Shown piece after piece: positions 47,079-59,093 of a stretch of 64,000 bases of DNA. A program made the translations under genes and the position numbers. The stretch comes from Hexactinellida sp. DTS-2022 (Eukaryota; Porifera; Hexactinellida), in NCBI GenBank assembly GCA_028753945.1, contig JAPNXP010000014.1, forward strand, positions 2,976,001 through 3,040,000. The letters run 5' to 3'. Every line of letters begins with the position of its first letter. Within the stretch, counting starts at the first letter, position 1. A model generated the notes under the pieces. That model was not told the origin of the DNA and did no database searches. It saw nothing but the letters and a program-made list of their open reading frames with translations.

Positions 47079-48998
47079 TTAATTTAATTGTTGTTCTGAG
47101 GTGGCATGTGTTGTTATTGTTAAATGGGAAGTTTTACAACCTTCAAGGCTATCAGCTAAAATTTTAATCTTTTTAGTTTTTGAGGAAGCGGCATTCCTAT
47201 CAAAATCTTTAAATTGACTAAATACTTTTTCAATCTTACGAGGAAGTGGGCTAATGTAACTAGTTTTACCTTTTTCCTCTTTGCCCATTCCAATTTACAA
47301 TGTTTCTCATTAACTAATTCACGTTTCAAATTTTTTTGTTTGAACATTTTCTGAGCCAAAGGTTGAAATGCAAATTGAAAGGCTGCCATCCTATCGTCTA
47401 TGTGAGAATATGTTGTACGAATGAAATCACCAGGTCTTATATTAGTTTCAGATTTAAATATTGAATGTTTAACAATTTTGAACCAATTTTCTACTACTGC
47501 GTTGCTATCAGTCGTTTTTTCACTTACTATTACTGTGTTTAGTATGATTCCAGTCCAAAAGGGAAGTATCGGAAAATAATAGGTCAATAAATATTCAAGA
47601 ATATCTGGAAAATACGATAAATTAACTATTTGTTTAAACGCGATGCATCTTCAGATTGAATTTTATCTAAGCAATTGTTATATAATGTATCAAAATGTCT
47701 GCCAAATGGAGATTGTTTTCGATAAGTCAGACCATTTTCCATAAATTTGGATTCTTTATCTATTTGTTCTTGCTGAAAATCATTTATCTCCATTTCTCCT
47801 TTAACTAATACTTCCAAATCTAGCAAACTACGATTAACGGTAGAAGACATGAATTCACTGCTCAATAAATAACACAACGATGTGAATACAAGGTTTATTT
47901 CTAGAATTCTGCTACTCTTCAAAATTGTGCCAATTGCATGTAATATTAATTGTTTCAAGTGTTTTTATATTTTATAATTTTTCTACAATTTATAACTTAA
48001 CCCATGCATAATATGTGCTGAGCAGAGATGGAGAACAGTTGGAAAATTAAGTTTTGTTGAATTTAGATTAACGAATTCCCAGCAATGATCCAAATAACTA
48101 ACTATGTTAATTCTATTAAATGCTAAGCAGACACTGCATCATCACCCAGCTATAATCCATTTCAATTTGGGAAACATATAACTCTCTATTTAAAACTAAT
48201 TTACTAGTTAAAACCCATTTGTTTAAAAAGTGAGCATTGGACTAATGAAAACATCTGGATGCTGTAAAGTGAGTGCATAGTAATAAATCTTATTAGTACA
48301 AGTAGAGAGCTTACTAATGAGCGAACCGGTTGCATCCAAATTCAATACGATGTTAGATTTCTTGAACATTTTAAATAATTATATCTGCTTTTTTTAATAA
48401 AGATGTATAATAAATGGCTGCTGGGCTACATATTGAATATACCCGAAAACAGGGCCTTCCGCTAATAGCGAACGGAAATATTGTTGAGTTGCTAAGATAT
48501 CTTCCATATAATCATTAGAAAATCTACATTTGGATTTAAACTCTGATTTAACTCGACGTAAACATGCTTGAGATTGTATATTAGTAAAATTTCCATGAGG
48601 CAACCCTTTATTGTTAGTGCTATTGAACTGTTTATAAAATATGGTATTAATAGGACTTTGAACTAAAACGTTCCCCATTTTTTCCCTTTCAATGCCTGAT
48701 AGATTGCGAGAATGGGTAGTACTACCGTCAAAGTGTTCTAGTGAAAAAGTTCCTTCGCACTTAAATTGTACAGCAACCGTGTCTATTTCTTTTGGGTCAA
48801 TCTTTTTCTCAATGGAAAAATGAAAAGATAAACAGTTCGTAAATTTGCAAACTGCCCATCCTTGAAAATATGGGGAATGTGATTTTCGGCTATTGTCTTT
48901 CTTTATCCAATAATTTTTAAATTTCAGGACACATTTCGGATTTAACTCAAGACAACTTCTTTGCGAATAAATTGGTCCAATTTCTATTTAACCTTAGA
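47079..48998 (-). pseudogene. Transposase-like coding segments, family not identified
   Basis: Minus-strand segments: 48998-48394 (CLELNPKCVLKFKNYW, then SPINTIFYKQFN and QACLRRVKSEFKSK), 47958-47626, and 47587-47156 (SNAVVENWFKIVKHSIF, then IRPGDFIRTTYSHIDDRM). They look like exons or frameshifted pieces of one protein. The N-x-VE-x-WF-x-x-VK block resembles the DDE Glu region of MULE/KDZ-like transposases, but I do not recognise the family firmly. The order and strand suit an element transposase upstream of the OTU gene. No complete frame is present, and stops separate the pieces; introns are possible. Confidence 0.5.
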
Positions 48999-51155
48999 CA
49001 TGAACTACTATAGATAAGGACTGGAAACGACAATAAAAAATGGACCATGGATGAACTAGAAGTGCATTGGATATGTTTGCCTATTACAATTGGTTATGAA
49101 CTTTACACATGAATTATGTTGTTTTTACCTGGATTTGACTCTGTAAACTAAGTATGTAATATTGTCATATATTTGACATCCATTCATTGTAGAAATAAGT
49201 TATCCATTAACATACAAGCAATATTGTAAGTACTCAAATAACAAAATGTGAAATGAAAACAGAATTACTATGCACAGAATTTGTTATTATATAATTGATT
49301 TCAATTTTCTTCCGAATATCTTTAGGTAATGTGCATTTAGTGGATATAAGTACTAAATATTCTCCGAACTCTACAACTATGAGAGATATTCCTCTAAGCA
49401 AGATTTATCAACGAATACGTTTTGAGCTAGTCGAATTCACACTTTTCTATTGTTTTTTAAAGCTTGATTTTAATCAACTTGATTGATATCTCCCACAATA
49501 CCACAATTGATTCAGTTTCAATATCTGAAGGCCATTTAATAGAACCACGATCAATATATACATATCTTACAAGGTCATATTTCGTAGCCTCTGTAATCTC
49601 AATATCCTTGTTTCAGTAAGTAGTTGATCGTTGAATACAATGATGGCAGTTAGTGGTTTCAAGATAATAAGAGCAACCACAACAGATTGGAGAACATAAA
49701 TGTTAAGGTCGATCTAGCTTAGATCATGAATAACATCAATATCCTGGTCGCAAGAAAATGAATTATTTCCATCTGTTGTGGATAAATTGATTAAGAAAAA
49801 TTATAGGTTTAAGCAGAACTGTGGAGTAGATGGATTTGTCAAATCCATAACTGGGTTTAGGCCAAGTTGACTCTTTAATACTATAGATTAGGTCATGTGA
49901 TATTAAGCATCGCTCATCATTCAATATAAATCCCAAATAGGTGCTCTATTGGGTATCATAGGAGCCGAAAGGGGGGGGGAGGTCAGGGAGGGTGTTACCC
50001 CCCCTAGCGTTGGAGAGTTTCGGCGCCCATGTTGGGTATTCTGGAGTTATAGTTAAGAACATTCTCATAACCACAATTAGAGTGAGCTGTGAAATGGTTA
50101 ATGGCAGAGCAATACAAGATTGGGAAAAACTATAACTTTTGAAATATTGTGAGCTAAGTTTATCATCCTTTCCAATTGTTGAACTCCATCCCTCAAGCAT
50201 TTTACAAACTAATTCAAGAAACCCAAACGCTATGATGTCTAGAATACTCTTCATTCAAACGCACATGTTTAAGAGGGGTATTTATCGTTGAATACTCCAA
50301 GTGCTAGATAAATTTCAGAACTAAACTTGTGGACCAACATACATTACAGGTAGTGAGCTTACTTTATAGTAGAAAGTCGTTCTTCTTTGTACAATAATCG
50401 AATATCATTAAACTTAGCTTCATTCAGTTTAGTAGTCAAATGAGTGAAGGATAGAGTAGCGTAACACCAATGATTCAATGTCCAAGTTTAGCCAATTGTT
50501 TCTTATCAACTTTATTGTGTCCAATGAAACAAAATATAGAGCTCTCTCTGGACAAGAGAGAGCTCTCTCTCTGGATGTGGAACTTGAGGAAGTAATGTAT
50601 TCTTCCGCTCTAAGGTTGTGGATACAAATAATATCTTGTATTCTTGGATATATCAGTCCATGGAGAGCTCTACTCCATTTGGCTTTGATATCACGTGAAA
50701 CTTAGGCAATCTGAAAACAGTGGTACTAAGGTAACCTCTGTAATTTGTCTTCCAAATACAGAACGTGTGCTAAGCACAACAACGCGTTTGACTCATATAA
50801 ACTAGTTAATATAGAAAAAGTAAAGAAATAAGGAGTAAATGCATAAAAGAATTGGGTAACAATTATCGCTTACAAAATCCCGTACAAAATTTACATTCAT
50901 ACACATAATACAAAAACAAATATATAAATACTCAAATATAGTTTCAATGTTTATGGGTCATTAATAATACCTTAAATCTAGACACTTAAAATGCATTTCC
51001 AGTCCATTTTAGTGTCGAATCCAGGTAAAAACAACATAATTCATGTGTAAAGTTCATAACCTATTGTAATAGGCAAAAATATCGAATGCACTTCTAGTTC
51101 GTCCATGGTCCAATTTTTTATTGTCGTTTCCAGTCCTTATCTATAGTAGTTCATG
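48999..51155. mobile_element. 2.2-kb element with CATG ends, inside the OTU element
   Basis: Inverted ends CATGAACTACTATAGATAAG and complement; similarity of about 150 bp at each end. Perfect 7-bp duplication CCTTAGA (48992-48998, 51156-51162). A shorter MITE end with G/C tracts lies near 49965-50045. No recognised gene; the small frames inside (for example 49946-50254, 50478-50705) match nothing I know. Confidence 0.8.
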
Positions 51156-51165
51156 CCTTAGACTA

Positions 51166-52240
51166 CCAGCTGAATCTGGAGAACTCACATTGTGCCATTC
51201 ATCTAATTCCAGATAAAACTCACCATATTCCAGATCACAATTAGGGAGCACATCAGTTTGAGAGGAGCATTCATCAATGGCTTTGTCATATGATTTATCA
51301 TCAATTGCGTATTTAGATAGTGCTAGTAATTGATCAACAGCATCAGCTGATGAATCTCTTGTAAAATTTTGAAATTTACATACATAATTTGTATATAGTA
51401 TTTTCAAATCTCTTAGTCCTTTATTTGATTCGCTTTTCAATTTATGGAACCAATTAACAAAATTCGTGAGTATGTCACTACTCAAAGAATATAGTTCTGA
51501 TCGAAAAGATTTTCAATTAGTCTAATACTGTGATAATCAGAATCCTGCAATGTGGACACAATCCACAAAATCAGCAATGGACTACTCCCAATTATTTTCT
51601 CATTGACCTTTGATATTAATGTAGATCCAAATTTCTCACATTCGTCAATGTGACTTAATTCTACAAATTGTAAAAAACCAGGAATAACTCGAGCTGCATT
51701 ACAATCAAAATATTTGCAGCCATCGAGCCATAATTTTGATTCCCAATTAAGGAAAGTATGAAATAACCTTTTCCCCATACAATCTTCTGATTCTAGAACA
51801 TTGGATTTAAATTCTTCTATTAGATCATTGTATATGGTGAATTCAGATGCTGCGGAGGAGCAAACGATTAGCAAGTTAGTATCATTTAAATCAAGCTCAA
51901 TTGACTCCCAAATAAACTCAAGTGCGGATAGTTCACCAGTGATGTCCTTCCCTATCATTTTTTCACAAATTGATCTGATCACAACTGAGGTGACGAGGGA
52001 AGTTCTGATCTCATTTGATAGTCAATTCAAATTCAAACTTATACAAAATGTTGTTTCTGCATTGACTGAATAAGTTTGCTCCACAATAGTTTGAATGCCG
52101 TATGAGTTTTTAAACCATTTAAGATACAATTTAAGTCTCAACGAAGGTCTGTTACGACCGTATAATTCTTTTGAAAGCTTGCCCAAAACAGAATTCGGAA
52201 GTGTATGACTATTAGAGAGGTCTTTTTTCAACAAGGGGAA
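51166..52240 (-). pseudogene. Unrecognised coding segments upstream of the interrupted transposase
   Basis: Minus-strand frames 52234-52022, 51982-51482 and 51485-51141 have protein-like composition: KLYLKWFKNSYG, LNWESKLWLDGCKYF and LELDEWHNVSSPDSAG. They abut one another and lie on the strand of the 47-49 kb segments. The last frame runs into the 2.2-kb insertion, so they are probably the 5' part of the same gene. No domain recognised; ATG and splice sites uncertain. Confidence 0.45.
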
Positions 52241-52639
52241 TGATTTCGACTTGTATGTTATTATGTCTACGAATTGTTGTAGATCATGAGGTAATTCTAA
52301 ATAAATAATACAGAATAGGATTTATTGCTTCTATTTACACAATAATTTTATTTATATGGAACTTACCTTCGAACGATTCCATACAGAACTAAGTAAAAGT
52401 TGCCTGAAGCAGTGGTGATTGTTGAGTGATGATAGATATGGTATGAATGAATATAAATTTCGGAAATATGATAGTTAGTATTATTTCTTTGTATAAATAG
52501 TTTTTTTAAATGATCTTGTTTACAATTCGTCACTACATTGGTTAATTACATTGCAATGTTTTCCAAAATAACAAGTGCCATTTATGTAGAGCCCTTACGA
52601 CTTACAGTGTATTTGTACACAAAGGTAACCAGTTACTAC

Positions 52640-53660
52640 TCTTTCTAATGATACCAAATTTGAATCAATCGGATGACAGGAAGCGGATCAAATAGAGATT
52701 TAAAGTGTGCTCGAAAAAATTTGTAAAATTTTTTTAAGGGAATTTTTGAAATTTTGATATTAATTTTCATATCTAATGAAACCTATTTCGCTAGTCTTTC
52801 TAATGATACCAAATTTGAATCAATCGGATGACAGGAAGCGGATCAAATAGAGATTTAAAGTGTGCTCGAAAAAATTTGTAAAATTTTTTTAAGGGAATTT
52901 TTGAAATTTTGATATTAATTTTCATATCTAATGAAACCTATTTCGCTAGTCTTTCTAATGATACCAAATTTGAATCATTCGGATGACAGGAAGCGGATCA
53001 AATAGAGATTTAAAGTGTGCTCGAAAAAATTTGTAAAATTTTTTTAAAGGGAATTTTTGAAATTTTGATATTAATTTTCATATCTAATGAAACCTATTTC
53101 GCTAGTCTTTCTAATGATACCAAATTTGAATCATTCGGATGACAGGAAGCGGATCAAATAGAGATTTAAAGTGTGCTCGAAAAAATTTGTAAAATTTTTT
53201 TAAAGGGAATTTTTGAAATTTTGATATTAATTTTCATATCTAATGAAACCTATTTCGCTAGTCTTTCTAATGATACCAAATTTGAATCATTCGGATGACA
53301 GGAAGCGGATCAAATAGAGATTTAAAGTGTGCTCGAAAAAATTTGTAAAATTTTTTTAAAGGGAATTTTTGAAATTTTGATATTAATTTTCATATCTAAT
53401 GAAACCTATTTCGCTAGTCTTTCTAATGATACCAAATTTGAATCATTCGGATGACAGGAAGCGGATCAAATAGAGATTTAAAGTGTGTTCGAAAAAAAAT
53501 TGTAAATTTTTTTTTTTTAAGGGAATTTTTAAAATTTTTAAATTAATTTTCATATCTAATGAAACCTATTTCGCTAGTCTTTCTAATGATACCAAATTTG
53601 AATCAATCGGATGACAGGAAGCGGATCAAATAGAGATAGATTTAAAGTGTGCTCGGTTGA
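52640..53660. repeat. Right terminal ~156-bp tandem array
   Basis: Units begin CTTTCTAATGATACC at 52641, 52796, 52951, 53107, 53263, 53419 and 53579, spacing 155-160 bp. The first units are almost identical to each other, suggesting recent homogenisation. Inverse of 45150-45715. Confidence 0.95.
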
Positions 53661-53701
53661 ATACTAAGCCAACTTCACACTCGTGATAGTTGGCAACCCT
53701 G

Positions 53702-54751
53702 TTTACTACCATGAATGACTTGATCTCATCCAGGCATTCTACAAACCTCTCCAAAAACCTTACCACAACTTAGCCACCTAACATTGCAGTGGAGAGGTAT
53801 GTCCTGGTACACACTTGCCATCTCGACAAGTAAAGTATAAAATTGTTTGTGTGTCAGAGCAGAGCGTCCGACAAGAAAATTCACAATTTTCATAACCGTA
53901 GACATCACTTGATTGAGATGCGAATTCGAAACCTTTGCACAAATATTCTCTTGGTGAATAATACAGTGAAACCTCACAATCGGTGCGCCTATCTTTTCTT
54001 CAATTAGACTGACAAATATGTTGTGTTTTTCTACCATTGCGGGAGCGCCGTCTGTGGTAACTGCGAATATCTTCTTGATGTCTAGCCCTCTCTGCTCAAA
54101 ATAATAGAAATAATTTAACCACGTATTTTCCCCTGGTAGTGTCATGCATAGGTTTCAGACAACACAGCTCCTCGCGTACTTCGGTGTTAGTACCTAGCTA
54201 TAATTGCCAATCTAGCGACACATTGAACACACTTGATTCCATCAGTGCTACATTGTGCTGCTCACTTACATTTGTAGCCAATTTCTGAAATACGTCTCTC
54301 AACAGTCCTGGCCGAAAGAGGCAAATCTTGTATCCTTGAGATAATAATTGTGTTTTTGGTAGCTAAATCATCAAATAGCACTTCGGCGGAACTGAGGAAA
54401 GCCTGCTTTATATAATCCCCATCAGGGAATGGTTTTCCATGTTTGGCAATGCACTGTGCAACTTTATAGCTATCCTCAGTTGCATAATTTTACAATGACT
54501 CATTTTCTTAAAAACAATGGTTTGCATTTCATATCGGGAAACTGCCTTCATAATCTCTTCTACTTTGTCCGCATCGTACTTGAAAGCTTTGTCGAGCTTT
54601 GTTTCAAAATGTTGCCTAACCCTTGATGTTCGGCAAACAACGTTTCACAACAGAAAACGCACAGAGCTGGTCCCCCTGATAAATGAACTCAAAGTCTCTT
54701 GTCCAAGAAGGCTGAAATGCCCGCACATCGATTTTTTTTGAGAGATGCCAT
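53702..54751 (-). pseudogene. ZBED5/GTF2IRD2-like hAT transposase, N-terminal piece
   Basis: From a likely ATG at 54751: GISAFLDKRL, PALCVFCCETLFAE (zinc-binding-like), KHGKPFPDGDYIKQAFL, LSARTVERRISEIG, TTDGAPAMVEKH (catalytic Asp region), FHCIIHQENICAK and HCNVRWLSCGKVF. The order matches the GTF2IRD2/ZBED5 group of domesticated or active hAT transposases. In-frame stops (for example after FLDKRL) and a +1 shift near 53765 kill it. The frame is cut at 53709 by the CAGGGTTGCCAAC MITE and resumes at 44858. Confidence 0.85.
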
Positions 54752-55154
54752 TCTAGCTATTATGGATATTTCGAAAGAAAAGAAGTCATATAAATATAAT
54801 TCATGGATAAGGAGAAAGGGGCAGGCAATAAGAGAAATTATTAAATGAATTTAACACTTCATTGATGAGAGAACTATTGGCTTTCGGTTCGCAAAATTCA
54901 GAAAACTAAAAATCGTCGCTACATAAAAGTTTTGGCAAATCACTTAGCGTGCCATGGAGAAATACTTCGCGTGCCATAAGTGGCACGCATGCCTAGGGTT
55001 GCCGACCCCTGTGCTAGAGTATAAGTTTTCTAGCAACTGTCCAAGAAATGATTTTTCATTATTCATGTGTTCAATTATTAATGAATAATCACATCATAAA
55101 CACAAATGCATTCAAATGAAAAGTTAAGATGAGTTTTCCAACGACAATTAAGCT

Positions 55155-55290
55155 ATCAATTAAGCTTGCAGCATAACCTATACTAGCGAGCTTTGTGGCA
55201 GAACACAACCACACACCAACCGCTTTGCGGTTGGTGTATGGTTTATATACTTTAACATTGATTCTAAAGCGTAAATAGGCCGAAAATAGT
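55155..55290 (-). repeat. Helitron-like 3' end, inverted copy
   Basis: The minus strand carries the hairpin ACCAACCGC...GCGGTTGGT, then GTTCTGCC and a terminal CTAG followed by T, matching the 3' end of 17868-18389. The 5' end was not found. Confidence 0.6.
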
Positions 55291-55819
55291 CAGATTTAAG
55301 TAGAAATTACATTTATAGTAGCGTCTCAAAATATGATTTAACAGGCCTATAAGTAATTTGAATACAATCACCAGACAAGACGAAATGTACATTTTAAGAA
55401 GACATTATATCTACAAAGAGCCTTCGAATACTCAATTGGCGTATCAAACATGTTTAGTTCCGTGACATGTTATTTATCTAATTGTCGAAACTTTAGGCAG
55501 TTGAAACCAATATATATTTCAGAGGGATACTAGTCAGTGGCGTCGAACTTTTCCATTTTTCGGAAAATCATGACGGGGCGAGCTACGAAATTTTGTAAAT
55601 ATCACCTAGTATAAAACTTGTCTCATAACTGTTGTTTATTTATTGTGTGACTTTTTTCCAAAGGTTGGGTTTATCTTGAGGAGAATTTCCCGATAAATCG
55701 CTTTTTTAAATCTTTCTGACACAACAAATACATTGCATTATTGCTATAAACATGGCGGCTTTAACGGTTCGAATTAAGATCGGACAAATCTAATTAGTTT
55801 AGTTCTCAAATAACTAAAA

Positions 55820-56310
55820 CAGTGTACTCCGCTTAATTGGGACACCGGTTAATTGGGACAACGCCCCAAGTACAAAATCCTTTCATTAGAAGCTATAACT
55901 AAATTTTCGGTTAATCGGAACAAACTCCGCTTAATCGGGACAAACTAAACAAATTTGGTTCAAAATTGGTGCTCGCTCAATAGAAAATTCATATTGATCA
56001 AAACATCCTTTTCTAATAATTTTTCAAAACTGATGAAAGCAATAAAAAATATCTAAATATTGTCAATTTCTTATTGATTTCAGTAATATCGAAATTTACC
56101 AGATATATCAAACGGTCCACAGAATATTACGGCTCATTCTTCAAGGGTCCGCAGGCATTGGAGGATTTGTTGTAACAGGTTTAAATCCAAAATTTGTTTA
56201 AATCACAGGTAAATCATTACTTTACAAAGGTTTTTCGGTTAATTGGGATCTCCGCTTATTTGGGACAAGAGGCCTGTAACAAATGTGTCCCAATTAAGCT
56301 GAGTAGACTG
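55820..56310. mobile_element. pogo/Tigger-type MITE
   Basis: Left end CAGTGTACTCCGCTTAATTG, right end AAGCTGAGTAGACTG followed by TA; the left-hand TA is lost. Subterminal AATTGGGACA repeats. No gene. Confidence 0.75.
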
Positions 56311-58445
56311 TAGGTTTATCCGAATCAATTAGGTTCGCACTGAACTAGGATTATAAAAACTTTTCCCGAGGATGAATTTCAACTGTCACTAATTTATGTT
56401 AATTAATTACCTTTCGGACAGGATGATATGGATAGATTTAGAATTTTAGTTGAGCCGAAACCAAAGGTTTTTGGGTTCCACTCGAATTCAATCGAATTGA
56501 TGCCGGGGCGGAACAGTGCCCGCCCCAGCATGATTTTCTCATGCCGGGGCATGCTCCGACCGCCCCGGCATGGTCGACGCCTATGATACTAGTTTGAATA
56601 TCTTCACCCAATTAGACGTTATGCACGTTTTTGAGACGAGATTTCAACAATCAAGTAAATCCAGTAGTGTCTTGAATTGTCGAATATATTTAAAGAATAA
56701 CTATCTCTCCGAATATAAAGTGAATTTCCATAGCTCTAGGGTCATTAACTGTCCATTTCTTCTTTAGTTCTAATGTCTGGTACAGGTTTTCTTGTATAGA
56801 TATTCTTGGAGTAGAATTTAGATAATGTGTAATAGCAGAACTAGTTGATTGAAAAATACTATGATCACCTTGTTGTGAATTTCTACATGAGGATTTTCAT
56901 TTATTGTTTTTTTTTGTAAATTTCTGGATGTGAATGTTTTATTTGGTTCCACAGTGGTGACGTGCTATATATTTTAGGATTTTTACCACGTGATATATGT
57001 ATTGGCATCACATTAATTACAGAGTTCTCTGAAATAATCGTTCTTAGATAGTGAGAAAAAAGGCAAATTTAACTCATGCTGGGATTGATACAAATTGCAA
57101 CCTTTCATGCTAATAGGAAAAGTGATCACAAAAAATATATAGGAATCGATAGTAAATATGTTATTGAAAAGATCTTATTTACCAAAGGTGAATGCGATTA
57201 AAAGTATATTCATATACTGTATCAATTGTGGAATCACATAAATTATTTAGAAGCCTCCCTAAAAATCTCAAGCTTAGTATATGTACAAATTAATCAAGAA
57301 TAAGCAGAACTTGTTCTTGATGTGATATTATGGTATCATTTGTCAAATACACATTTAGGCGGATAACCGGATAATTGAGCACCGGATATCCAGATCCGGC
57401 CGGAGTAGAGAATCTCTAATCCGGTACAGCTCTAATAATTATTACAAGTTGAAACAATAGAATTAGATTTAACACTTTTACTGAAACTGAAGTGTGAGTA
57501 AACAAAGAAATTTCAACCTCCATTTATGGCATGAATTAAACCCATTCTTAAAATTTGTCTTCTCCCATCAAACGCAAAATTTTATGCTGAATCCAATTGT
57601 GAAATAAAAATTTGGGATTTAGTATAACATTTCTTTAGTTATGGACCAGAAATTCTTTGAAAGGTGTTAAAAATGTGTCCAAAATTTGTTAATAAATAAA
57701 TCGTAACCACAGGATCAAATTAGACGGTAACAACGCACCTACATGCAAAGTTTCAGGCCATTAACTATAAAGCTCTGGCCAGGGCACCGTCTACGGAGAA
57801 ATAAAATAAAAACCAAAATTGCAGCCTGTGCCGACGCATGCTCCTTTGGTGGCAATAAATTTTGATGGTGGTTTATTGATAGTGCCTCCAAAGGAAGATG
57901 CTGTCGGCACAAGCTGCAATTTAGGATTTTTTCTCTCCAAGTCATCAACGCCCCAAGTTGTCAAGAACCATTTGTTAATTGGTCCAAGTCACAAGGAACG
58001 TTAGATACATTTGAAGTTTGTTTCCATCATAAACCATCTTGAGTTTAATGCCATTCTTCATTATCTATTGATAATAAATTATATTATTAGTTATTATATT
58101 TTAGCAATGTTATCCACGGTGGGTTGAGTAAAGTCAACAAATTCCATATATTATTTTATTTTATTTTATCCATTGTATAGTAATACTACAATTAAATAGA
58201 AGCCAGCTGGAATTTATAAGTTGAATCAATATAATTATCGCAAGTTGAAACAATGGAATTAGATTCAACACTTTTAATAGAACTGAAGTGTTAATAAACA
58301 AAGGAAATTTGCAACTCAATTGTGGCACAAACAAAGCCCAATTTGAAAATTCGTGCACTGTGAAAAGGTGTAGAATTTAATTCTCTATCGAATGGACTCA
58401 AATTAAGTATTCGGGCACCATTTATTGTTCCTTTTCTAACATAAA
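56311..58445. other. Gene-free interval with a diverged direct repeat
   Basis: About 57431-57550 and 58231-58345 are direct, diverged copies (shared CAAGTTGAAACAAT and CTGAAGTGT). G/C-rich MITE remnants lie at 56500-56580 and 57355-57425. The open frame at 57819-58004 has no recognised domain. Confidence 0.4.
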
Positions 58446-58505
58446 CAGCGGCCGTATCACTAAGAACTTAAGTACTAAGATCAGTCTTAAGTCTTAAGAT
58501 CGATC

Positions 58506-59093
58506 CAAGGGTAGGGTTGTTGGTTAACCGAGCTGAGGCTACGGTTACAATTCGATTTCTCGCCACGGTTAACCGGTTAACCGCCCATCCTACTCATTAC
58601 AATAAATACTTTCTAAAAATTGATTATACTACAGAATATGACTCAGCTTGCATAAAGTACAGTGGTGTTCGCCTAATAGCAAGTCGCATTTTGCACGAAA
58701 TTTCCTTGCTAATATGCGAACTTGCTATTAGAGGAACAAAATTAACATTAAATGCTCGCTTGGAGACAAAAAATAACTTGCAAATAGAGCAATATTGCTA
58801 TTAGAGCAATTGCTATTAGGCGAACACTACTGTATAACCGAAAAAGTATATTAACTGATATATTTCGTGATTTAGGTAAATTTAAATCAATGTTGTCCAA
58901 TAAGATTTATTAAGTGGTGATGAGAAATGGATTTGGGACTACATATTCTGATAAAATTCAAAGAAATTTAATACTTTATACATTAATTTCCCAATAACTC
59001 TGCTTAGACAGGGTAATTGGGAAATAAAATCTCTAACCATTAACCGATGTCAACAACGGTTAACCGGGTAGCCGGTTAACCGAATCCAGCCTT
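58506..59093. mobile_element. hAT-type MITE, GGTTAACCGG family, second copy
   Basis: Inverse copy of 5936-6355 with duplication GATCGATC (58498-58505, 59094-59101). It inserted into the Harbinger terminus and is itself interrupted by a TA-flanked pogo-type MITE (58660-58832, CAGTGGTGTTCGCC ... GGCGAACACTACTG), which explains its extra ~170 bp. Confidence 0.85.

Larger units (their letters stand above)
45125..53684. mobile_element. 8.6-kb element with satellite-type inverted termini and OTU gene
   Basis: Inverted ends ACGAGTGTGAAGTTGGC / GCCAACTTCACACTCGT; duplication AATAGTTG (45117-45124) / GATAGTTG (53685-53692), one mismatch. Internal to the ends are tandem ~156-bp units: three to four at the left (45150-45715) and about six to seven inverted at the right (52640-53660). 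Minus-strand genes: an OTU-domain protein and several transposase-like exons. A 2.2-kb element (48999-51155) interrupts it. Superfamily unknown; the layout resembles Foldback/MULE elements. Confidence 0.8.
44859..53701. mobile_element. hAT MITE (CAGGGTTGCCAAC ends), split by a large element
   Basis: Ends CAGGGTTGCCAACTTTTG and AGTTGGCAACCCTG; duplication TTTCCTAC (44851-44858) / TTTACTAC (53702-53709), one mismatch. Without the inserted element it is about 275 bp with AAGCGTGAGATT repeats. The insertion is only 17 bp from its right end. Confidence 0.85.
31471..55011 (-). mobile_element. Outer hAT element (ZBED5/GTF2IRD2-like) expanded by nested insertions
   Basis: Termini CAGGGGCCGGCAACC (31471) and GGGTTGCCGACCCCTG (ending 55011) with a perfect 8-bp duplication TGCTAGAG (31463-31470 and 55012-55019). 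The transposase reads on the minus strand in three separated pieces (53702-54751, 44348-44858, 31471-32110), with large insertions between them. Removing the nested elements in order leaves an estimated 2.5-3 kb element, a usual hAT size. Confidence 0.85.

Noticed and set aside
45125-53684. Polinton/Maverick interpretation of the OTU element
   Set aside because: No polymerase B, integrase, ATPase or capsid blocks; the duplication is 7-8 bp rather than 6; the size is too small.
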